The notes beneath the pieces are model-generated. The model had not been told where the DNA came from. It saw only the letters and a program-made list of their open reading frames with translations, and made no database searches. From positions 1 to 64,000 of the forward strand of contig DATATI010000083.1 in assembly GCA_036268875.1 (NCBI GenBank): a stretch of 64,000 nt of DNA, written 5' to 3'. Shown here piece by piece: positions 32,265 through 39,860 of this stretch; position 1 is the first letter of the stretch; the number at the start of each line of letters is the position of its first letter. The stretch comes from Polyangia bacterium (GTDB lineage: Bacteria > Myxococcota_A > Polyangia > Fen-1088). A program made the position numbers and the translations under genes.

Positions 32265-33202
32265 TGTCGTTCGCTGTTTTGGTCCTTTCGGCGCTGATGG
32301 CTCTGGCGCCGCCGTCGCAAGAGTTCGACCGCGGCCGCGTCGCCTTCGGCCGCGGCGAATACCAGCGGGCGATCCAGATTCTAAAACCGCTGCTCTATCC
32401 CGACGTGCGGCTCGAGACCGAGGGCGAGGTGGTGCAGGCACACCGCATGCTGGGCGTGGCCAACCTGTTCGAAAGCCGCCCCGCCGACGCCAAATCCGAG
32501 TTTCGTAAGCTCCTGGAGCTCCGTCCAGACTATCGGTTCGATCCGCTGCTGGATCCGCCGCGGGTGGTGGATTTCTTCAATGGCGTCCTCAAGGACGAAG
32601 AAGAGGAGATCGCCACCCTCGAGGCCAAGCGCCGGAAGCAAGAGGCCGAGCTGGCCGCGCAGCGCCGCGAGGAAGCCGAGCGCCTGCGCGTCGCCAGCGC
32701 CAAGGTCGTGTTGTACGAACGCCATTCCTACCTGATGAACTTCGTACCGTTCGGGGCGGGGCAATTTCAAAACGGTCAGCGCCGCAAAGGGTGGTTGTTC
32801 GCCAGCGCCGAGGCTGGATTGGGGGCCATTTCGGTTTCTGCCTTTGTGGTCAACTTCGCCTACTACGGCGTGCGGCCGCAGCGGCACTGCCTGACCCCGC
32901 AGAACACCGACGTGGGCGGGCTGTCGACGCCGTGTCCGATGCCCGACGTCGACCACTCGCAGGAGGACCTGTCACGCGATCTTCTGCGCGTTCAACTGGC
33001 CAGCGGCGCGCTGTTCTTCGCCGCCGCCATCTGGGGCGCTGTCGACGCCATCCGCCACTATCAAGAGCGCGAGCTGCTGGAGGGCGACGCCATCCCGGCA
33101 GGCACCGGCCCCGCCGCTGCCAGACCGCAGGCAGCCCGCTTGCGCCTCGACCCGGGAATTCCCTCCGCACCCCTGGGCTTTGGGCTCGCGGGAGCGTTTT
33201 AA
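32264..33202 (+). CDS. Exported TPR/coiled-coil protein with two membrane helices
   Basis: 312 residues from GTG 32264, whose G is the last base of the kinase stop codon. An N-terminal signal (LVLSALMALAPPSQ) precedes TPR-like helices (FGRGEYQRAIQILKPLL, AKSEFRKLLELRPDY). A Glu/Arg-rich coiled coil (about 108-148) and two hydrophobic segments (about 185-210 and 245-265) follow. It resembles the unnamed membrane partners often found beside myxobacterial kinases. Function unknown; the overlap implies expression in fixed ratio with the kinase. Confidence 0.78.
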   Translation: MSFAVLVLSALMALAPPSQEFDRGRVAFGRGEYQRAIQILKPLLYPDVRLETEGEVVQAHRMLGVANLFESRPADAKSEFRKLLELRPDYRFDPLLDPPRVVDFFNGVLKDEEEEIATLEAKRRKQEAELAAQRREEAERLRVASAKVVLYERHSYLMNFVPFGAGQFQNGQRRKGWLFASAEAGLGAISVSAFVVNFAYYGVRPQRHCLTPQNTDVGGLSTPCPMPDVDHSQEDLSRDLLRVQLASGALFFAAAIWGAVDAIRHYQERELLEGDAIPAGTGPAAARPQAARLRLDPGIPSAPLGFGLAGAF

Positions 33203-33224
33203 CCAGGAGAAAGACGAGAGTCAC

Positions 33225-35060
33225 ATGGCGACGCTACGCATGCAGATGCCCGGCAAGGGCGTGAAGGTCTATCATATTTACAAAAAAATTACATCGCTTG
33301 GCCGCAGCGAAGAAGCGGACATCACCCTCCCCGACCCGCTGCTGGCCGAGAGCCACGCCCACATTCACTTTGACGGGCGCGACTTCAACATCGCCACCAC
33401 CGACCGCGATGCCGAGCTGTACGTCAACGGCCGCAAGCGCAACAAGCACCGGTTGACCCACGAGGATCGCATCCGCCTGGGGTTCATCGAGCTCGAGTTC
33501 TCGCTTTACGACGAGCCGGTCACCGACGAGTCGGCGGCCCGCACCATGGCCGAGCTGAACTCGTACAAGAAGCTGCTCGAGTTCTCGCAGAAACTCATGG
33601 CCAGCTACGAGCTGCCCACGCTGCTGGAACAGCTCCTCGACGTGATGATCCAGGTCAGCAACGCCGACAAGGGCTTCCTGGTGCTGATGGAATCGGGCGA
33701 GCCGGTGGTGAAGGTGGCGCGCAACCTCCGCCGCGAGACCATCAGCGACGCCGTCAGCCAGCTGTCCGATTCCATCCTGGCCAGGGTGGTGAAAAGCCGG
33801 AAGGCGCTGATCATCAGCGATGCGCTGTCGGACAGCGAGTTCAAAAATTCGCTGTCGGTGGTGAATCTGAAACTGACCTCGGTGATGTGCGTGCCGCTCT
33901 TGGAACGCGGGAACATGCTGGGGATCATCTACGTAGGCAACGACAACGTGGCCCAGCTGTTCGAGGAGACGCACCTGGAAGTGCTGACCATCTTTGCTTC
34001 GCAGGCGTCGCTGTTGATCCGCAATGCCTTGCTGGTGAACGAACTGCAACTGGATAACCGGTCGCTGCAGGAACGGATGGAGCGCATGCGGTTTGGCGAG
34101 ATTCTGGGTTCGTCGCCGCCCATGCAGGAGGTGTTTCGCAAGGTGCAGAAGGTGGCAGCGACGGACATCTCCGTGCTGGTCACCGGTGAGACCGGCACCG
34201 GCAAGGAGCTCATCGCCCGCGAGCTGCACAACCGCTCGACCCGCGCCAAGGGGCCCTTCGTCACCATCAACTGCGGCGCCATCCCGGAGAACCTGCTGGA
34301 GTCGGAGTTGTTCGGCCATGTCCGCGGCGCCTTCACCGGCGCGGTCAGCAACAAGCTTGGCCGCTTTCAGGCCGCCGACCGCGGCACCCTGTTCCTGGAC
34401 GAGATCGGCGAGATGCCGCTGTCCTTGCAGGTGAAGATCCTGCGCGCGTTGCAAGAGCGAGTGGTGGTGCGCGTGGGCGACACCAACGCCGAGCCGATCG
34501 ACATCCGCATCATCGCCGCCACCAACCGCGACCTGGAAGCAGAGATCAAGACCGGACGTTTTCGCGAGGATCTCTACTACCGTTTGAACGTCGTCCACCT
34601 GCACCTGCCGCCGCTGCGCGATCGCGGCGACGACATCGTGGTGCTGGCCCGCTACATGGTCGGGCGCTACTCGCCGGAATACGGCGGCAAGGTCCGCGGC
34701 CTCACCCCGAACGCCATCGCCGCCATCAAACGCCACCGCTGGCCCGGCAATATTCGCGAGCTGGAAAACCGGGTAAAAAAAGCCGTGGTTCTGGCCGACA
34801 AGGCGCTGCTTGGTCCCGAAGATCTGGATCTTTTGCCCGACGATCTGCCGCCGATCTTGCCTTTGCTGGAAGCGAAGGAAAAATTTCAGCGCGACTATAT
34901 CAACGAGGTGCTGCTGCTGAACGCCGGCAACCGCACCAAGACCGCCCGCGACCTAGGCGTCGATCCGCGTACCATCTTCCGCCACCTCGAAAAAGAAGAA
35001 GGCGGCGATGGCGCCCCCGATCCCGAGCCGTCGCCCGCGACGGCGAAGGAGCCGCTGTAG
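33225..35060 (+). CDS. FHA-GAF sigma-54 dependent transcriptional activator
   Basis: 611 residues from ATG 33225. Domains in order: FHA (about 5-100, SLGRSEEADITLPDPLLAES and ELYVNGRK), GAF (about 115-275), AAA+ (about 290-525) with Walker A GETGTGKE, sigma-54 contact loop GAFTGA, and LFLDEIGEM, then a Fis-type HTH (NRTKTARDLGVDPRTIFRHL). FHA binds phospho-Thr, so it is probably switched by a Ser/Thr kinase such as the one encoded two genes upstream rather than by a two-component system. FHA-containing activators are typical of Myxococcus. It implies sigma-54 promoters as targets; none was identified here. Confidence 0.94.
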   Translation: MATLRMQMPGKGVKVYHIYKKITSLGRSEEADITLPDPLLAESHAHIHFDGRDFNIATTDRDAELYVNGRKRNKHRLTHEDRIRLGFIELEFSLYDEPVTDESAARTMAELNSYKKLLEFSQKLMASYELPTLLEQLLDVMIQVSNADKGFLVLMESGEPVVKVARNLRRETISDAVSQLSDSILARVVKSRKALIISDALSDSEFKNSLSVVNLKLTSVMCVPLLERGNMLGIIYVGNDNVAQLFEETHLEVLTIFASQASLLIRNALLVNELQLDNRSLQERMERMRFGEILGSSPPMQEVFRKVQKVAATDISVLVTGETGTGKELIARELHNRSTRAKGPFVTINCGAIPENLLESELFGHVRGAFTGAVSNKLGRFQAADRGTLFLDEIGEMPLSLQVKILRALQERVVVRVGDTNAEPIDIRIIAATNRDLEAEIKTGRFREDLYYRLNVVHLHLPPLRDRGDDIVVLARYMVGRYSPEYGGKVRGLTPNAIAAIKRHRWPGNIRELENRVKKAVVLADKALLGPEDLDLLPDDLPPILPLLEAKEKFQRDYINEVLLLNAGNRTKTARDLGVDPRTIFRHLEKEEGGDGAPDPEPSPATAKEPL

Positions 35061-35158
35061 GAGGCGCGCCTTCGCGCCGCCAAACGTCCCGGTCACCGCG
35101 CAATCCTGAGAAAAATCCTGACACCAATGTCCGAGTCCGCCGCGCTCGCCCCACGGAA

Positions 35159-35746
35159 ATGACGCCGAAACCAGCACTTTTGGCCGTGGCACGCCCCGTG
35201 CTTTGTGGTTGGTTTTCGATCTTCGCAGCCCACGTGCGCTGCCGGGTTGCCGTGACCGTACTTTTGCTTTCGCTGCCCTGCGCTTGTGTTGTTCCGCTGG
35301 CTCCCGACTTTCAGGATCCGCCAGCCGCGCAGAACTTCGCCCCGGTCATCACCGATAGTTTTCCCGACGACGGCGCGGTGGTGACCGCGACGATGGTTCC
35401 CACGATGTTTCGAGTCACGGTCAAGGATCCGAACCTGAACGACAAGCTGCACGTCCGCTGGATCGCCGACTACCCGCCGTTTTCGGCCAATAGCCGCCGG
35501 CTCCTCGATCGGGACATCCCGCCCTCGAACGCCGCCACGCCGCAATCGACCGATGTCAGCATCACTATCGATTGCCTGACCTCGACGCTCGCGCTCGGCC
35601 TCACCCAGCACCAAATCATGGTGTTCATCGCCGACCGGGATTTTCTTCCCGGCGACAATCAGCCGCTGGATCGCAAGTTGACCGCGCTGCCCGACACCGC
35701 GGGACACGCCGAGGCACACTGGATCCTAAACCTGGAGTGCAAGTGA
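35159..35746 (+). CDS. Putative exported lipoprotein
   Basis: 195 residues from ATG 35159. A GTG at 35234 would give RCRVAVTVLLLSLPCAC, a much better lipoprotein signal, and may be the real start. The mature part (PLAPDFQDPPAAQNFAPVI onward) includes a possible Ig-like beta segment (VTVKDPNLNDKLHVRWI). No named family recognised. Its stop overlaps the GTG of the next lipoprotein (GTGA), so the two are coupled. Confidence 0.7.
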   Translation: MTPKPALLAVARPVLCGWFSIFAAHVRCRVAVTVLLLSLPCACVVPLAPDFQDPPAAQNFAPVITDSFPDDGAVVTATMVPTMFRVTVKDPNLNDKLHVRWIADYPPFSANSRRLLDRDIPPSNAATPQSTDVSITIDCLTSTLALGLTQHQIMVFIADRDFLPGDNQPLDRKLTALPDTAGHAEAHWILNLECK

Positions 35747-37428
35747 CCAGCGCGCGTACAAGCGGACCGCCCGCCGCCGCGCTGATCGGCGCCTGGCTGG
35801 TGGCCACCGCTGGCTGCGCCGCACCGAGCACCACCGCGTCCGGCTGTCAGAAAGACACGCAGTGCCCGACGAATCAAGCCTGCATGGCCAGCACGTGCAT
35901 CGCTCGCGAAGCGCCCACCGGCACCTTTTCGGTCGAACTGGTTCCCACCAGCGACGCCAACGCCGCCATAACCCAGATCAACGGCGTCACCTTCGACGGC
36001 AGCTCGGCGGCGTGGACCGCCCGACCGGAGGTGACGATCACCGGCGGCCTGGGCCTGGACGCCACTCTTGTTGGATCATCGCACGTGATCGCCACCCTGC
36101 CCTCAGCCATTCCCGGCCTTGCCGATCTCCAGTTCGAAAGCGAATGGCCGGCGGGCACCAAGAACACGCCGACGCAGTTCATGCTCAGCGTCCCTGACAG
36201 CGTGCTAGGCGCCAGCGCGCAAGTCGACGTGCTGCCCACGCCGCCCGATGATCGCAAGCAGGCGCCCATTTCGCTGCAAACCAAGCTGGCCACCACGCTG
36301 TGGCTGACGTTCCCCGCCGACGCGCTGACCGTGCACGGGCGACTGGTGTCGGCGATCAAGAACGGACGCGATGGATTCCTGGCCCGCGCGCTTCAAGGCG
36401 CCACCGTCATCAGCAACGTGGCCGAGACCCAATCCGGCGGCGTCTTCAGCTTGACCATTCCCACCGGAAACATCTCCAGCGATCCAACCGCCGCCATCAC
36501 CGTCGAACTGTCGCCCAGCGACGACCAATCCGCCGATCCCCGTTTCACCTCGCACGCCGTCACGTTGACCAGCAACACCGATCTGGGCGACGTGCACTTG
36601 CCCGCCTATGGACAGCCGAACGTCTTTCGCTTCGAGGTGCACGGCGACAGCTCGACCGGCGATTCGATCGGCAACGCCGTGGTGCATGCCCACGCGTCGA
36701 TCGACGGCAGCACGGACGGCTCGGCCGACTACACGCGCAGCGGACCGACGAACATGCAGGGCGTCGCCGATCTGTCGTTGCTGCCCGGCACCGCCGACAC
36801 CTTGAGGCCCTATGACATCACCGTGGTCCCTCCGGCCGATTCCAAGTTCGGTGTGGTGTGCCTGCCGGCGTTCCCGCTGGCCGCCGGCGGTACCGCCGCC
36901 GCGCCAGCCCTGGCGAGCAAGGTGGTGCTCCCGCGCCGCGCGGTCGTCAGCGGCACAATCATCGACGCCAACCAGGCGCCGGTGGTCGGAATGACCATCG
37001 TCGCCACGCGCACCGACGTCAGCGCCAGCGGCGCCTGCTCGACGGCGGTGGCCGTGCCCAGCAGCATCACCAGCCGTCAAAGCGGCCAGTACCAGTTATT
37101 GCTGGATCCCGGCACCTACACCATCGACTATGACCCGCCGGCGGGCGCCGCCGTGCCACGCCTGACCGAGTCGGCGGTGCCGGTGGCTGGCGATGCCGAA
37201 CGCAACGTCACCTTGCCGGCCGCCACGCTGGTCGAGGGCGTGGTGCAGGGCGTGGCCGGCGATACCTTGGCGTCGGTGTTGATTCACCTTTACCGCGTAA
37301 GGTGCAGTGCGATCGACCAACAACCCTGCAGCGGCCCCAATCGGTTGCCTCCGCTGCTGCGCGCGATCGCCCACACCGACAATACCGGCGCATTCCGGAT
37401 GGTGGTGCCGCAGGGCAGCGGTTACTGA
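35743..37428 (+). CDS. Large secreted lipoprotein with carboxypeptidase-regulatory-like modules
   Basis: 561 residues from GTG 35743 with TGGAG about 7 bases upstream. Lipobox VATAGC ends a short signal. A small Cys-rich motif follows (CQKDTQCPTNQACMASTC), typical of myxobacterial surface lipoproteins. The rest is beta-rich with repeated transthyretin/CarboxypepD_reg-like units (VVSGTIIDANQAPVVGMTIV, then YQLLLDPGTYTIDY, TLVEGVVQGVAGDTL). The chain ends abruptly after FRMVVPQGSGY, where related modules usually have one more strand, so the C-terminus may be shortened. Binding or structural role likely, not enzymatic. Confidence 0.8.
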   Translation: MTSARTSGPPAAALIGAWLVATAGCAAPSTTASGCQKDTQCPTNQACMASTCIAREAPTGTFSVELVPTSDANAAITQINGVTFDGSSAAWTARPEVTITGGLGLDATLVGSSHVIATLPSAIPGLADLQFESEWPAGTKNTPTQFMLSVPDSVLGASAQVDVLPTPPDDRKQAPISLQTKLATTLWLTFPADALTVHGRLVSAIKNGRDGFLARALQGATVISNVAETQSGGVFSLTIPTGNISSDPTAAITVELSPSDDQSADPRFTSHAVTLTSNTDLGDVHLPAYGQPNVFRFEVHGDSSTGDSIGNAVVHAHASIDGSTDGSADYTRSGPTNMQGVADLSLLPGTADTLRPYDITVVPPADSKFGVVCLPAFPLAAGGTAAAPALASKVVLPRRAVVSGTIIDANQAPVVGMTIVATRTDVSASGACSTAVAVPSSITSRQSGQYQLLLDPGTYTIDYDPPAGAAVPRLTESAVPVAGDAERNVTLPAATLVEGVVQGVAGDTLASVLIHLYRVRCSAIDQQPCSGPNRLPPLLRAIAHTDNTGAFRMVVPQGSGY

Positions 37429-37503
37429 CACCATTGTCTACCGAACGGTCCCCGCCCCGCAGGTTTTCGCCTACAATACCGGAATTGCTTCGAGGCTCAC
37501 CCC

Positions 37504-38286
37504 ATGACCAAGAACGAATGCTCCGCTCTGTTTCTGGCTTTTGTCACGGTCGCGTACCTCGGCTGCGGGCGCGATGCGCTCGACGACGGGTTCCCCACCA
37601 CCAACATCGGTGACGGCACCGGTGGCAGCAACGGAACGGCTGGACAGTCGGGCGCTACCGGTGGGAAGCCGGGGACGGGCGGCGTTACCGGCAACGGCGG
37701 CGCGGCCGGTGGATCGATCGGAAGCGGGGGGCGCCCAGGCTCCGGTGGCGCGATCGGCGGATCGATCGGAAGTGGTGGACGTTCGGGCTCCGGCGGCGTG
37801 CCCGGCAGCGGGGGCAGCGGCGCCAGTGGCGGGAGCGTCGGCACCGGCGGCAAACCCGGAAGCGCCGGCGCACCCGGCGGTGGCGGCATCGCCTGCGGAA
37901 CGATGACCTGTCAGCCAAGCACGCAGGCGTGTTGTCTGCAGATGAACAACGGCACGCGTTCCGATACCTGCATCAAAGCGGGCGCCGTTTGCCCGGGTGG
38001 CCCCAGCATCGGATGTCTGGGCGGCGATTGCGGCACGGGCAACATCTGCTGCGCGTCTTTGATCGGACTCACCACCGTGTGCACAGCGCCCCAACAGTGC
38101 GCGAATGGTCTGTCGGCCGTGCTCTGCGGCACCGACAGCGATTGTCCGGCGGCCCGCAGCCATTGCTGTCAAGCCGCCGGGATCAGCACCTGTGGCGCGG
38201 TCGCGTGCGGCGGCGGTGGGCCGGGTGGTGGCGGATCCGGAGGGCGCGGCAACAACAACCAGCCGGTTCCGCCCCCGCGCCCCTGA
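37504..38286 (+). CDS. Gly-rich, Cys-rich secreted lipoprotein
   Basis: 260 residues. Lipobox AYLGC (Cys about residue 21) after a short signal. Residues about 35-125 are a GGxGS-type low-complexity linker encoded partly by 48-bp tandem repeats. The C-terminal part has paired Cys motifs (MTCQPSTQACCLQ, GTGNICCAS, ARSHCCQAAG) that suggest disulfide-linked surface domains, as in many myxobacterial lipoproteins. A -10-like TACAAT (37472-37477) lies 26 bases before the ATG. Function unknown. Confidence 0.78.
   Translation: MTKNECSALFLAFVTVAYLGCGRDALDDGFPTTNIGDGTGGSNGTAGQSGATGGKPGTGGVTGNGGAAGGSIGSGGRPGSGGAIGGSIGSGGRSGSGGVPGSGGSGASGGSVGTGGKPGSAGAPGGGGIACGTMTCQPSTQACCLQMNNGTRSDTCIKAGAVCPGGPSIGCLGGDCGTGNICCASLIGLTTVCTAPQQCANGLSAVLCGTDSDCPAARSHCCQAAGISTCGAVACGGGGPGGGGSGGRGNNNQPVPPPRP
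37711..37806 (+). repeat. Two tandem 48-bp coding repeats
   Basis: GGATCGATCGGAAG recurs at 37711 and 37759 with the following Gly/Ser-coding sequence, a period of 48 bp (16 codons). Differences are mostly at third positions. The unit extends the Gly-rich linker of the lipoprotein and is a site where length may vary between strains. Confidence 0.7.
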
Positions 38287-38328
38287 GCAAACGAAGGCGA
38301 TCGCCGCAACCGCCACAGCGATTGTCCG

Positions 38329-38841
38329 TCAGTTCACGCTGACCAGCTCGGCTCCGTCACGCCCGCACAGCGTTGCGTCCGCTTCGTAGTGCGCGGCGCA
38401 ATGCGGACAGATCTTGGCGGCGCCGCGTGTCACCCTGCCGCCACGCCCCCCTCGTCGATCGCCCTCCGTCACGGCCGTCGACGCCGACACCAGCTCTTCG
38501 GCGTCGAATGGACAGAACCGTTTGTCCGCCTCATAAAGGCGGGCGCAACGCGGACATTGCGTTCCCAGCGTAGGCCCGCCGATCGCCGCCCCACCGACGG
38601 GAACCAGCGCGCGCGCGTCGTGCGGACAATAGCGCAACCCCGACGGATATTGATGGCCGCACGCAGGACATATCTGGCCCGACGCGGGCGGCGCCGCCTT
38701 CGCCGGCGTCACCGCGGGGGACCTCTTCGCTGGCTGGCCCGCCACCGGTCGCGCCGCCTCCCACCGACGACGGATCACCGCCACGACCACCGCCGACGCC
38801 AGGACCGCCACCACCAAAAAGAGGACGAATTGAATCGGCAT
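38329..38841 (-). CDS. Membrane-anchored protein with three zinc ribbons
   Basis: 170 residues. One N-terminal transmembrane helix (FVLFLVVAVLASAVVVAVI) and an Ala/Pro linker lead to three similar zinc-ribbon-like units: CPACGHQYPSGLRYCPHD, CPRCARLYEADKRFCPFD and CPHCAAHYEADATLCGRD. Each has only three Cys followed by His/Phe-Asp or Arg-Asp, so zinc binding would be through three Cys plus another residue. Function unknown. It is convergent with the lipoprotein gene at 37504. Confidence 0.75.
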   Translation of the reverse strand: MPIQFVLFLVVAVLASAVVVAVIRRRWEAARPVAGQPAKRSPAVTPAKAAPPASGQICPACGHQYPSGLRYCPHDARALVPVGGAAIGGPTLGTQCPRCARLYEADKRFCPFDAEELVSASTAVTEGDRRGGRGGRVTRGAAKICPHCAAHYEADATLCGRDGAELVSVN

Positions 38842-38929
38842 CGATCTCGCCTGGGCCTTTTACCCTAACAAGACGCCGGCGATTCGGACATTGTTCCGTC
38901 CGGTCGCGCGGGCAGCTGGCGGCTGGCGC

Positions 38930-39544
38930 TCACTTTTTGTGCCGCTTCTTTTCGTTCAAGGGCGCCGCCACACCCAACGACAATTTCGCTTCGGCTTGAT
39001 CGACCGCTTGCTTGATGGCGTCCTTGATGCCATCGCGAACCGCGGCCGCCCCTTCGGTCTCGGCCTCGCGCTCGGTCACCTCTGACTCCACCCCGGACTC
39101 GCCGTAACCGCTGAACGCCAGCTTCGCGCCCGGGATCGCCGTTCCGAAAACCGTCAAACGCACGTTCACCGCCAGTCGGCGCAGGTGGCCGCCTGGGTTG
39201 GGCTCTTTCAGTTCGCGCTTGAGCTGCTCCAGCCGCAAGGTCACGTCGAAGCCGCGTAGGCCCCGTTTCTTCAGTTCGGCCACCAGGGCTTCGTCGTCGC
39301 CGCCCGGCACGTCCGACGCCCATTTCGGCCGCGACGACAGTTCGGCCCGCAAGGCTTCGGCAGCGAAAGTCTTCAGCGCGGCGTCGACGTCGTCGGGCGC
39401 CTTCACCGGCCCAACCCGGAAATAGTATTTGGCGGCGGCAAACGCCCCGTCCCCACCGGCCATCGCCAGCAGCATGGCTGCCGTCGCCGCGCAGACCAGC
39501 CCCCGAAGTGCACCCGATCGCATCTGAGCGCGTGCCCAAGACAT
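38930..39544 (-). CDS. Exported protein of unknown function
   Basis: 204 residues from ATG 39544 (or ATG 39523). A signal peptide ends in GAFAAAKYYF. The mature part shows a conserved-looking core (YYFRVGPVKAPDDVDAAL, then RGFDVTLRLEQLKREL) and a Lys/Arg C-terminus. No family recognised; the pattern suggests a small periplasmic protein related to penicillin-binding-protein activator or LPS-assembly folds, but I cannot support either. It diverges by 21 bp from the next gene. Confidence 0.65.
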   Translation of the reverse strand: MSWARAQMRSGALRGLVCAATAAMLLAMAGGDGAFAAAKYYFRVGPVKAPDDVDAALKTFAAEALRAELSSRPKWASDVPGGDDEALVAELKKRGLRGFDVTLRLEQLKRELKEPNPGGHLRRLAVNVRLTVFGTAIPGAKLAFSGYGESGVESEVTEREAETEGAAAVRDGIKDAIKQAVDQAEAKLSLGVAAPLNEKKRHKK

Positions 39545-39565
39545 GGTCCTGTATACTGCGCCGAA
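39545..39565. promoter_or_regulatory. 21-bp divergent region with overlapping -10-like elements
   Basis: GTATAC lies in the middle. On the + strand TATACT (39552-39557) ends 8 bases before ATG 39566; on the - strand TATACA (39555-39550) ends 5 bases before ATG 39544. As at 28965-28990, transcripts from these would carry no leader. Confidence 0.45.
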
Positions 39566-39796
39566 ATGACCGGCGGGCCCAGGGCCAATCGAGACGACCG
39601 AACTTCCCTCGTGATCGGTGTCGGCATGGCAGCGCTGATTGTCATCGGTGTGGCCAGTGTCTTTGGCGACGGCATCGGGGCCGCGTTTGCTCCGGCGGGC
39701 GCGTCGTCCATGGGGGCGCGCGCCGCTGATTCGACCGTCACACCGCCCGCATCGTCGGTGGGCGTTGCCGTCGATGCGGGGGGGACCAAGTCTTGA
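39566..39796 (+). CDS. Small single-pass membrane protein
   Basis: 76 residues: a polar N-terminus, one transmembrane helix (LVIGVGMAALIVIGVASVF) and an Ala/Ser/Pro-rich outer tail. It starts 8 bases after a -10-like TATACT and stands 64 bases upstream of the FHA/CpaF-like gene on the same strand. Nothing links it to a known family. Coding status rests on the membrane helix, codon pattern and position. Confidence 0.55.
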   Translation: MTGGPRANRDDRTSLVIGVGMAALIVIGVASVFGDGIGAAFAPAGASSMGARAADSTVTPPASSVGVAVDAGGTKS

Positions 39797-39860
39797 CCGC
39801 GCAGACGGCGCGGCATAACGTCCTCCCGCCGAACGCGGCGCCAACCCTCGCCGAGGCTTC

